From Immersiella caudata (Eukaryota; Ascomycota; Sordariomycetes; Sordariales; Lasiosphaeriaceae): 64,000 nucleotides of DNA. Below are positions 24,947 to 34,406 of the stretch, piece by piece. A program made the position numbers and the translations under genes. Numbering within the stretch: the first letter of the stretch is position 1; the number at the start of each line of letters is the position of its first letter. The stretch covers positions 682,001 to 746,000 of the forward strand of contig JAULSU010000004.1 of NCBI GenBank assembly GCA_030512335.1, given 5' to 3'. Under the pieces are notes generated by a model. It worked only from the letters and a program-made list of their open reading frames with translations, was not told where the DNA came from and made no database searches.

Positions 24947-25557
24947 TTTGTCTCGCTCCGTCGCCCCAAGCTGATGATGCAAGGCTTGATGGCAGCTTGT
25001 CAGCTTGACAACTGAAGTGCCGAACATTGCAGACTCGGACCCCTGGCATTGCTGCCTAATGCCACACCACGTGACGAGCTGAAGCCATGCTCGGTAATCC
25101 CCTGTCGACCTCGAACCTGAGCGTTTCTCGAAGCGGCACATGCTGAAAACCGTGGGGAAACATCGCGGCAAACATGGCTGGCCGTGTTAGGTGTTTATCA
25201 GGACCGCCGAAGCTGCACAGCGTGCCGCGATTTGAGAGCGAGGACGGGAGGTTTGGCCGAATCGAAAACCTGAAGGAGGAAAGGAGATCGGCTTTCTCTG
25301 TTTATTAAGCGGACCATACGGCTCGAGTGAGTGGTTGGAAGTCGTAAGAACGCCGAGAGAACTTTTTTCGCAATTTCCTTGCCGAGGTGGGCAATGACTG
25401 AGGGCTAGCGCCCGAATGCAGGCTTCCATTGGCCTCCATTTGCACATCGCTCCTGCTGGCAACCGAGCACAAGATTTGTGGGCCGCGCATCTGCCGCGCG
25501 GAGCCATACGGAGCCACAAACTTCCCTCCTGCAACTTCTTTCTTGAATAGCGGGCTT
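24947..25557. promoter_or_regulatory. shared divergent region of the STAND gene and HET pseudogene
   Basis: About 610 bases separate the two start codons, so both promoters would lie here. Open frames continue into it from both sides without recognisable sequence. No specific site is identified. Confidence 0.5.
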
Positions 25558-27109
25558 ATGGACTCGGTGCGCCGCCAGAAGTACACCTACAAACAATTTG
25601 CACCCATACGCTTGTTGAGCCTCTGTAGAGACAAGCTTGGTGATATCTCTGGACGACTTGAGAATTTCTATCTCGATTGGGGCGAGGAGCGTCTCACGAA
25701 AAATATCAGTATTGACGGCGCACCATTTCCGGTTCTCGAAGCCTTGTATCCCCTCATCGAAGCCATTTGCGACTATGAATGCTTTAGGGACGACCGATGG
25801 GCGTGGATCGACTCCATATGCATTAATCAGGAGGACGAGCATGAGCGCCCAACGGTGCAGCTGATGGATCGCGTCTACCAGCAGTTGACAAGGACCACCA
25901 TTTGGCTGGGTACGGGGGATGCCAACGGTGATGAAGCATTGAGGTTTTACCATCAACTTACGGACCTCATGCACGTGGATCGCCAGCCTCCGATCTTCCC
26001 AAGTCGGCTTAACGAGTCGGGACATGGGATAGCGCCCGCTCTTTCTTCCGAAGGCCATGGTGGACAAGGGTGTGGACGCTGCAGGAGTTTGTGTTTCCTT
26101 CGAGGTTCAACATCCATTCCGGAAAGATGAGCACCGGGGAGGCAGACTTCCGTCAGGCGATGCATGGGCTCTACCCTGCTTGGAATGGCAAGTGAGCGAG
26201 ATCGCGTCATAGCAGGGTCACCGGACTGCAGCAAGTAGAACACCATGGAAGCGGTGTACACAAACCTTGTCATCAACTTCATCGAGGTCAAGGGCAGCTT
26301 GGACATTACCTGCCTTGGGATCTGTCCTGCGAAGTGTTCTCTTCAACGTAACAAGCCGAACTCTGTCTTGCGAGTGAGCTTTTGTAAGCACCGTCGATGG
26401 AATGACGACGAGTCTGATCGAAGATGATGTTGGGTACAACGACCTTCATACCACGCAGTCAGCATCACTCAACAACACCACAGACATGGCTGGAACCACT
26501 CTTGAGTTCCCGGCACTTCGCTCAATCCTGAAGGACATACCAATGCTTGATCAAACAAACCTCGTAATGGAGCTCGTTCGCACCTTGTTCATGGATCGTT
26601 ACTCACGCTACCTACAAGTTGTTGTTTCGGATTGCTGGGAGGCTGAACTGAGTCAGCTCGTGAGAGGTGACGCGGGTCGTTTCTTTCGACAACCTATCCC
26701 TGCGGCCCGATCCTCCAAGCAATGGGTCGTCCATAACAGGGACCTCCTGATCCGAGGGCAGACGCTGCCCGAAATCCGTGAGTCAGCTCAATCTGGTTGT
26801 CCTCGTCCATAGCTGTCACCGGGGAGGATGTATCTCCCCTAGCGGCTGGTAGAGATGATGGGGCTGGATGCAGAATCGGGGAACAAGGTTCTGGTTACGC
26901 TGAAGTCTGGGCATCTCGGGCTTGTCCCAGTTGACGCCGAAAAGGGCGATTTCATTTGGGTTCTCCAGGGATGCAGTGTTCCACTGGTGTTGAGGAGATG
27001 CCCTAGAGTAAACGAACTCACGCTTGTTGGGGAGGCTTATGTCCACGGCTTCACAAACAGGGAAGCTTTTGAGAGTGATTATGAGGTTGAAGGTGTTGTC
27101 ATCGGGTAG
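25558..27109 (+). pseudogene. HET-domain (heterokaryon incompatibility) gene, broken
   Basis: HET motifs occur in order on this strand but in different frames. First come RWAWIDSICINQEDEHER and TTIWLGTGDA. Then, in another frame, comes TWDSARSFFRRPWWTRVWTL with QEF. Then RDRV-x-CSK, an amber TAG at 26236-26238, and NTMEAVYTNLVINFIEVKGS in the same frame. Last is the C-terminal part SGHLGLVPVDAEKGD...LVGEAYVHG. The usual YEALSYxWG element is reduced to FYLDWGEE. One junction (donor GTGAGT near 26777, acceptor near 26852) could be a real intron, but no intron removes the frame change near 26020 or the amber. Intact members trigger incompatibility cell death when activated. A rescue by unusual splicing is possible but unlikely. 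Confidence 0.72.
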
Positions 27110-27255
27110 GATGTCATTCACGCAAAGATTGTGAATTGATGAGAGGCATGTTGAATTGTTCAGCCTTACAAGATATACTTTTCTCTTCGCTAACCGTTCC
27201 CAGATAAGCTCTACACCATTCTCAGGCTCCCGCATACCCCGTCAACAAACCCGCC

Positions 27256-27672
27256 TCAATCCTTCTTCGCCCCCGGGAACCACTCCGTATGCGATTCGCC
27301 CAACACACCATTGTACACAACCTTCTTCCCTACAATGTAGGTCGTGTAATCCGCCACACCAGCATTCACCACCGCCGCCGAAAAGTCATGATAATTCCCT
27401 GCCCCCGCCTGTGCATTCTGTATGGCTTCCCGCAGCCCAGCCAAGCTCCATTGCTTGCCAGAAGTGCCTTCGTGTTTGGCAGGCAGCGGCGCGACGTCGG
27501 TCTCGCCGGTTCCGTCCAGGTAGGCGGTCACAGTGGCAGCGGTGTAGTCTGCGCGGTATCGCGTGACGCCCAGTTCGACGAGGGCTGCGATGGTGGAGGG
27601 GAAGGGAAAGCCTTTGGGGGAGTGGACTTTCTCCCAGACGGCGCGGATGGCGGCTGACGTTGCGGGTTGCAT
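27256..27672 (-). CDS. DUF1398 (YbcV-like) family protein
   Basis: An uninterrupted frame of 138 aa from the ATG at 27672. It matches the small DUF1398 family in length and order: AAIRAVWEKVHS at the N terminus, ALVELGVTRYRADYTAATVT in the middle, then NAQAGAGNYHDFSAAVVNAG and GVADYTTYIVGKKVVYNG near the end. In-frame ATGs also lie at 27711 and 27792. The TATATAT at 27770-27776 makes 27792 unlikely, and family alignment favours 27672. The biochemical role of DUF1398 is unknown. It is the one intact gene inside the decayed HET block. Confidence 0.82.
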   Translation of the reverse strand: MQPATSAAIRAVWEKVHSPKGFPFPSTIAALVELGVTRYRADYTAATVTAYLDGTGETDVAPLPAKHEGTSGKQWSLAGLREAIQNAQAGAGNYHDFSAAVVNAGVADYTTYIVGKKVVYNGVLGESHTEWFPGAKKD

Positions 27673-27711
27673 TGTGTCTGATGGAGGATGTGCAGGGGCA
27701 GATATGAGCAT

Positions 27712-28243
27712 ATTTTGAAGAAGATGAAGGTAAGTGCGAAGTCTGCAGCCTGAAGGGAATGGAGGCAGCATATATACCGCTCTACATGTCAATGGATAGC
27801 ATGCGCAGTGTGTGCCTGTTTGGCAAGTTTCAGCTGAGGTCGGAGCTCCGAGTATGCGCCGATGCCAAGCTGAACTCGCCGAGCCGAGCCTGATTTGTCA
27901 GGCCCAATGGGGACAAATCTTGACCGCCACCATCTGCAAAGAACGACGAGAAACCAATCCCCTTTAGAATGGTGAACGCGCTGACAAAGCGCAAAATGCC
28001 CGATATCGCCTTCAGGGAGAGAGGCCTCTTGTGAATCACGCAGGGAAAATTTCTACACATATCTCGCCCGTCATGTACAGCACTCGGAAGCCAAACATAT
28101 AGTCCCCCTCAGATCTCTCCTTCCACTTTCACAACAATGAGAATCGTGTACTTGCCGTGAGTCCGAGTGGGCTTGTACAACCTACCTTGCAAAATCCTCG
28201 TCCTTGGTTGAAACGACCATTCTCTCTTCGGCTGAAACGTCAA
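27712..28243. other. short intergenic region
   Basis: About 530 bases holding the promoter of the DUF1398 gene and the 3' flank of the HET remnant. No gene is seen. Confidence 0.5.
27770..27776 (-). promoter_or_regulatory. TATA box of the DUF1398 gene
   Basis: TATATAT on the minus strand about 100 bases before the chosen start codon, which fits a short 5' leader. Confidence 0.5.
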
Positions 28244-29115
28244 TTATCCCCCCCTAAAGCTACCCTTCGCCCTCTGTATTGAGATGGTCAGTTGACCAAC
28301 CCGTTGGTACGTGCCGCGCGGCCCATTCAACAACGGCAAGAGCAGCAATCCTTCTAGTATGGGGACCCCGTAGTCCGCCCCGAGATAGTCCGAGCCCATG
28401 ATGCGGAAGGGCATGAAAAGGATGTCGCCGTTGCCGGGCGCGTAGCGGGTGCGAGTCGCGGCGTAAGTCTTGTGTTGACGGAGGACGGAGGTTTTCCCGT
28501 TTCCGGACTGATCGTGGAGATCTTTGGTGTTCCAGAATAGATCTACGCCACTTTGGGTATCCCCCAGGTGGGTTGTTTGTGCACCTGGATTGGTCTCGTT
28601 CTCCTTGGTGATGTGGAGGACCTTGAGGAGACCGCTGATGCAGAGGGTTCCCGAAGCAACTTGACCTAATAAATTATTAGTAGTTGTCTGAACCTGGACG
28701 CTGTTGATCCAACATAGCCATTGGTAGTCGCCGTAGCCTCTGTGCATGTTATTGTCCGTCAAACAATGCCGTAATTCATATGAGATGCGGGCCGTACCAT
28801 GCTGCCCATTCTTGCCACTTGCCACTTGACAGCACCGTCTGCCGAGGGCCACGACCAGGATGGGCCCCGTGTTCCATCCTGGGACGCTACAGGCAACGGT
28901 GATGTGACTTTTCATAGCAACCAATGCTCGAGATCCTTCCTCCAGAGCCCAGCGAGGTACTAACATTTGGTAAACTGGCTCATCATTTCCGCCAAAACGG
29001 CAACGGCAACGAGCTTGTCGCTGCCGTATGAGAGGGAGCACTCTGTGTAAGCAGAGACAATGCTGCACCACTTTTCCTGGATCGGTGTCATGTACCGGTG
29101 ACGTGGGGGTTCCAG
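28244..29115 (-). pseudogene. 5'-truncated HET-domain gene remnant
   Basis: Only the C-terminal half of a HET protein is present. KWCSIVSAYTECSLSYGSDK and LVAVAVLAEMM are followed in frame by an amber (28960-28962), YLAGLWRKDLEHWLL, an opal (28912-28914) where Trp is expected, then GPSWSWPSADGAVKW. After a further frame change come GQVASGTLCISGLLKVLHIT and the end LLLPLLNGPRGTYQRVGQL. The catalytic-type HET core that should come first is missing. The open frame upstream (to 29325) shows no HET motif. Both stops can be explained by one transition each. This copy is on the opposite strand to the HET pseudogene at 25.6 kb. Confidence 0.7.
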
Positions 29116-29450
29116 ATTGGGAGGGGAAAGAATTCGGGTCCAGCGCTCTACTTCGCCCTTGGTATGTGGTTGGAGTCGAAGCTTCTCGAGAAGCCCGGGC
29201 TCAACCCCAGCCAGGGTGTAGGGTTGGAAGTTGCATGGGAGGAGGTAATCCCGTTTGTGGGCATTTTTTCCAGCTGAGCTGAATCGGATTGCGGTTGAGG
29301 TGGGGTGAATGCAGCGGCAGTGCAAAAAAAAAAAACGCCTTCTCAGCTCGATCTGTCAGGCACATTGGGGGAAAACTCCGGCGCCACCAGCTGCCAGGAT
29401 CATGGGGGTTCTCAGCACAGAAAACATGTTGGATTACTATTATAACGAGT

Positions 29451-31003
29451 TCAACTCCTTCCACTAGCCAACTCGTACAGCGAATGCCGCCTCTCGACCT
29501 CCTTGCTCCTCCAGTACTCTCCAGCGGGGTATGGCGGAGCGCTCAATTTGCTTTCGGCGCGCAGTTCGACAGGATGGCCAAAGTTCTGGTACAGGTTCGT
29601 TCCGTGTACCTCCTGCGGTGTCAGGGCGATGCGAGCCGATTCGTTCATGGGTTGATCTACTAGTGCCCTAAAGCTCTCTTGACGAACGAGCGCGTTCCGA
29701 TTTTTACGACGGCGGAAGTACCACATAAGTGCAAGGGCGGCAAGTATGACAGCAATGCCACCTGCTAACCCTCCTGCAATGGCGGCCGTGTTGTTCGGTG
29801 AAGAGCTCGCATCCGCAGAGCTGGAGCCTGGTTGAGGAGAGCCTCCAGTGGTAGCACCGCTTCCCGGGACGGTAACGTCTCGGCAGCCGCTTTGGCCTTC
29901 TGGGAGGCAGCGACGAGAGAGCTCTTCGTTGATGGATTGGCTTGCCACATGGTGAAGGTATATGCGTCATGATCAACCATGAGGTAAGCCGCGGTGAGAA
30001 AATACCTCCCGAGCGTCGCCGGTTGATCAGCAAGACCGTTCATCAAAAGTTCCCGCTTGGACTTGTCGATGAGTCTGGCGCTTCCCAGAGTAGCTGGCGA
30101 TGCGGAACAATGCAGCACTGGACAGCTGAGTTTCGTGTCATGATGCTGACGTCGGTGCCGTTTCGGAAGTTGACAAAGAGGTTGGAGACGGTGACCTTCA
30201 TGCATGTCCAGCATCCGGTGTCTTCGCTGTAGTCCAAGGGTTGGGTGAAGTTGTGTCCGATGACCTTCTCGCGGCCATAGCCGCCTAGAAAAAGAGAACC
30301 ATCCACGGCGCCAACACCAGTCCACATGCGGCCCCAGAAGAGAGACCAGACTCGAGACGGAATTTGACCAGCTTGGACGAGGGCGTTGAGGTATGTTGAG
30401 TTGGAGCCGAGGCAGAGAGTGTGAAGAGTAGTGTACCCGTTGTCCCATCGTAGGCTCGGGATGCCGATGGGCAGGGTGGTGAGGTTGCTTGTTCCAAGGG
30501 TGATACGCTCGGTGCCGGCGAGGCTTGTTGATGCCAGCCTTTTCACACCAATTTCTGTTCCGGGGGTAGTGATCTCCTGGAGTGCCCCGACCGCAGCGAT
30601 CACGTCGTTTGCCTTGCTGAACGAGGTGGAGCTGGTCTCGATAAAGTACCTGCCTCTCCAGACCTAGCATATTTGCTCGTTGAAGATGATGGAGGGATCG
30701 CAATCTGACTGCTCGTCGTAGATGTAAGTATTGTTTAGATCCCTATTCCGCTCATGTTAGTGCGCGCCTCTCCGTGCTCGAGAGTAATGAGTTAACCTAC
30801 GCCCTAGGAAGGATGACAATGTCCTGCGGCGGTGTCCCGATCTTCGCCGGGATCCCCTTCATGAACGAGTCACGGACGCCAGGATTAACCCGAAGGTCCG
30901 TGATGGGCAGCATCAGAGGCCCCGGCGAGCTGCACGTTTGTGCAACAACATGGCGAGCCCAAATGACAAAGAGGACCAAAAGATTCGAGGCTATTGGAGC
31001 CAT
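29451..31003 (-). pseudogene. pepsin-like aspartic protease-type membrane protein, broken
   Basis: Exon 1 (31003-30801) encodes a signal peptide (SNLLVLFVIWARHVVAQ) and the family start KGIPAKIGTPPQDIVILP. A normal GTAGGT intron leads to NNTYIYDEQSDCDPSIIFNE, then an in-frame TAG at 30664-30666. The frame goes on with VWRGRYF...SFSKANDVIAA, SRVWSLFWGRMWTGVGAVDG and ending NSAVQCCIVPHRQLLWEAP. A frame change near 30.1 kb leads to PATLGRYFLTAAYLMVDHDA and FTMWQANPSTK. Another change precedes the membrane helix (IAGGLAGGIAVILAALALMW) and a 100-residue cytosolic tail. The segment usually lying between the two halves of the second lobe seems lost. Intact relatives are secreted or GPI/TM-anchored, often without active Asp pairs. 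Confidence 0.68.
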
Positions 31004-31608
31004 CTCCCCCGGAGCGAGATCAAGAACATGGCACCGTCTCGAGATGCGCAGAAAGGGGGGAAAGATGGGCGATCACATATTCCGTAATTGAGAACCGACC
31101 GATACCCGGAAATAAACAGCGGTCTCCTTCAACGGCTTCTGGTCCCGAGAAAACCTCGCTGTTTTGACCTGGTACGCTTTGTCGGGCTGTCATTGGGGGA
31201 GTTGAGGTCGGCTGAAGCCTGGCGTGGCTGAAATCGGCTCGGGTAGGTCTTGAGTGCATTGTTCGGGCCGGGGTTTAATTGCAGATTCAAACGCAGAACC
31301 AACGTGTTAGGGGTTCTGAGGATTTGTTGGCCGCTGATGCGCGCGCTTGCCCGCCCGGAGATGTCATTGGTCGCGCCTTCCACAGACGCGGTTCAGACGC
31401 GGCCCAGACGCGAGATTTTGCCTTGCATTTGGAGCCCCACGCCCCCAAATTTTGAGCAGCCATGACCACCCTTGCATCCATCGTAGATGCGCTGTGGCAT
31501 TTCGCCCTAGGTCGCGGAATCTCCCGCGCGCTCTTGGGCAATTCGGCGCGACATTGACATCGCCATGTTGCACCTCTTTCCGCGTGCAGCATCGTGTAGC
31601 TCCTGGAC
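31004..31608. promoter_or_regulatory. divergent region upstream of the GH47 gene
   Basis: About 600 bases between the protease remnant (minus) and the mannosidase (plus). It should hold the mannosidase promoter. No specific motif is called. Confidence 0.5.
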
Positions 31609-33429
31609 ATGATCTACTCCAGGAGAGTTCGGCTCCCTCGCCCTCTCCGCCGAATGATCATGGATCGTCGAATCTCGCGGCTCGCTGCCATAACGGCAGT
31701 GTTTGTCGTCGCGATCATCCTCCTCCGATCATCCTACCCTGCGTCGGGGTCCGACCGATCCTCCGCCGCCGGCTTCAGTCGCAACGTTCGCTTCCGACCG
31801 AGCGGCTTCGACTGGACGACAGTGCCGCAACGATATCCTGTACCACTCACGCACGAGCTACCGACCGGCCCGGCCAAGGAGCTGCCCCGCGTCCAGCACG
31901 AGTTTTCGAAATACAAACACGATGCGACCACCAAACAACGACAAGGTGCGGTGCGCGCGGCGTTTGTCAAGTGCTGGAACAGCTACAAGAAGCACGCCTG
32001 GCTGCGAGACGAGCTCACACCGGTGACTGGGGAAGGGAAGACAACGTTCGGCGGGTGGGCTGCCACGTTGGTTGATGCGTTGGACACACTTTGGATAATG
32101 GATCTTCATGAAGACTTCTTTCTTGCTGCCGCTGCAGCTGCCCAGCTGGACTGGACGAACACTACCGACACGAGCGTCAACCTCTTCGAAACCACCATTC
32201 GCCACCTCGGTGGTCTCCTCGGCGCGTATGATCTGAGCGGCGAGCCGGCACTGCTAGAGAAGGCAACGGAGCTGGGGAGCATGATCTACATGGCCTTTGA
32301 CACACCGAATCGGCTCCCAGGATTCTGGTTGAACTTTGAGAATGCCAAACAGGGGCGCCAAGTTGCCGGTATCAACGATCCCTCGGCTTCTCCGTGTTCC
32401 CTCTCGCTGGAGTTCACACGCCTCACCCAGCTCACCGGGGACCACAAGTTCTATGACGCCATCAGCCGCGTTACCGACTTCCTTGAACGCACACAGAACA
32501 ACTCGACGCTCCCTGGCATGTGGCCAAAAACCATCAACTTCCGTGACGAATCTGTCAACGAGTCCGGCTTCACCCTTGGTGCGCTGGCAGACTCTCTTTA
32601 CGAGTACTTGCCAAAGATGGATGTCCTGCTCGGCGGACGGGAACCCAGGTACCAGCGGATGCATCTTTCGGCCATGGACGTTGTTGTCGACCATTTGCTG
32701 TTCCGGCCCATGTTGCCCGATGGAGAGAAGCATCACGACATTTTGTTTGCGGGCGATGCATACGTGCGCCCTGACTCAATTGATCGAAACCCTGAGGGCC
32801 AGCATCTCTCCTGCTTCACAGGCGGCATGTTTGCCCTCGGCGGTAGACTCTTCGATGTCCCTGAACATGTTGCGATTGGGGAGAGGTTGGCTCGCGGCTG
32901 CGCTTGGGCGTATGAGGCTTTCCCCACAGGCCTGATGCCCGAAATTTTCGGCATCGTTCCTTGCCCATCGATAGGTAAACCCTGCCCATGGAACGAAGAT
33001 CTGTGGAGCAAAAATGGCGACAAGACGCTGAAGAAAGGGTTCTCTAACGCACGGGATCCTCGCTATATCCTACGACCAGAGGCCATCGAGAGTCTGTTTA
33101 TCTTGTATCGGATCACAGGGAAGGAGGAGCTCCGTGATGTCGCCTGGAGGATGTTCCAGTCCATCATGAGAGCGACCGAAACGGTATTAGCGAATTCTGC
33201 CGTGGCAGATGTCACCGTCCAGGGCGGGACGACAAAGCTCGACGAGATGGAGGTATGTCATGCCCCCACCCCCCTTGCACGTTCTTTGCTACAAGCTAAC
33301 TGCAAGCAGAGCTTTTGGCTTGCGGAAACACTGAAGTATTTTTACCTGATCTTTTCGCCTCCCGACCTCATTAGCCTTGACGAATTCGTCCTCAACACCG
33401 AAGCACATCCCTTCCGACGACCGAAATAG
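31609..33429 (+). CDS. GH47 class I alpha-1,2-mannosidase
   Basis: Two exons, 31609-33252 and 33310-33429, give 587 aa. A type II membrane anchor (ISRLAAITAVFVVAIILL) lies at residues 22-40, so the enzyme should face the ER/Golgi lumen and trim Man residues from N-glycans. GH47 signatures in order are FGGWAATLVDALDTLWIMDL (from 148), NLFETTIRHLGGLLGAYDLS, NESGFTLGALADSLYEYL, HLSCFTGGMFALGGRLF, YILRPEAIESLFILYR and the calcium-binding C-terminal NTEAHPF. The 57-nt intron (GTATGT to GCAG) is a multiple of three with no stop, so an unspliced reading looks intact but breaks the conserved DEME-SFWLAETLKYFYLIF. A second start at 31654 would also keep the anchor. Confidence 0.95.
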   Translation: MIYSRRVRLPRPLRRMIMDRRISRLAAITAVFVVAIILLRSSYPASGSDRSSAAGFSRNVRFRPSGFDWTTVPQRYPVPLTHELPTGPAKELPRVQHEFSKYKHDATTKQRQGAVRAAFVKCWNSYKKHAWLRDELTPVTGEGKTTFGGWAATLVDALDTLWIMDLHEDFFLAAAAAAQLDWTNTTDTSVNLFETTIRHLGGLLGAYDLSGEPALLEKATELGSMIYMAFDTPNRLPGFWLNFENAKQGRQVAGINDPSASPCSLSLEFTRLTQLTGDHKFYDAISRVTDFLERTQNNSTLPGMWPKTINFRDESVNESGFTLGALADSLYEYLPKMDVLLGGREPRYQRMHLSAMDVVVDHLLFRPMLPDGEKHHDILFAGDAYVRPDSIDRNPEGQHLSCFTGGMFALGGRLFDVPEHVAIGERLARGCAWAYEAFPTGLMPEIFGIVPCPSIGKPCPWNEDLWSKNGDKTLKKGFSNARDPRYILRPEAIESLFILYRITGKEELRDVAWRMFQSIMRATETVLANSAVADVTVQGGTTKLDEMEVCHAPTPLARSLLQANCKQSFWLAETLKYFYLIFSPPDLISLDEFVLNTEAHPFRRPK

Positions 33430-34406
33430 GGGACATCGAAGCTCACCCACAAACACCGGAGGCGACAACGTGTCGTCGACGACTGCCGCAGCTCCTCATT
33501 TTCCGGAACCTTTGTACGCTGTCTCACTGGTCTTCCAAGTTCCCTGTTACCGGACCTGACTCAAGCTGCTGAGGCGTACTACCTGAACTCTGTAGGACAC
33601 CGGCTCTTTGGAGCACAAGGGTACCACTAACCTGGAAATCAAGTTGGATACAAGACCTGAGAAACCACCAACAAAGACATTTGGGCACGCCATGGGAGAC
33701 AACACCACGAGCCAAGCAACAGGCAATAGAGTAGGCCTCTCGTTTCGATGTTATCGTTATGCCAGAGTCCTACATCACCAGTGTACAAACGCAGCTACAT
33801 GTAGGCTTGTGTTGAAGCGAATTGTCGATAGCAAGGCTTGGCAGACCGTTCGCTCAAGCCCAAGTGTAAGCCCAAGTGCAAGCCCGAGTGGGAAGAGTTG
33901 GCTGTACATAGCATCTATAATACATGCATACTTCCTTGTTCCTGTTCCTTGTTTTCACGTTTCTTTGTCATGCCTAAATATCACTTTGTTGCTGAGTTGA
34001 CCTGTGACCACTCACCCCCTTTTCCATTGCTAGCCACTGTCACAGAATTCACCGCACCTCCCACCGACCTTCCCCTTCATCCGATATAGCGATCGGTCAA
34101 CAATACCTCGGCGTCTAGCAGAATTACCCTCAAGTCACTTCCCCCGGCGCCCTGCATCCACGTGCAAGCCATGACGCCCTTTATTCGCCCACAAGTCCTG
34201 GCGCCGGCTGGCTGCGCGCACACCAAAAAAAGCCCATCGGTCTGCGCTCCTCCAGTTTCTTCTCCTCTACCACCTTCCAACTTCCTTCCACCTTTGCGAT
34301 CGCCCTTTTTCTGGCGATTTCACAACAGAGGTGAAGTTGCTCTCATCGCCACTCGGCTTGAGATTCCCTGCATACCATTACCGTACCGCAATATCCAACC
34401 TTCAAG
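33430..34406. other. intergenic region
   Basis: About 980 bases between two plus-strand genes, holding the mannosidase 3' end and the next promoter. A repeated AGCCCAAGTGTA / AGCCCAAGTGCA motif occurs at about 33856-33880. No gene is seen. Confidence 0.5.

Noticed and set aside
25405..26067. 220-codon minus-strand open frame
   Set aside because: Antisense to the HET motifs, which are recognisable on the plus strand.
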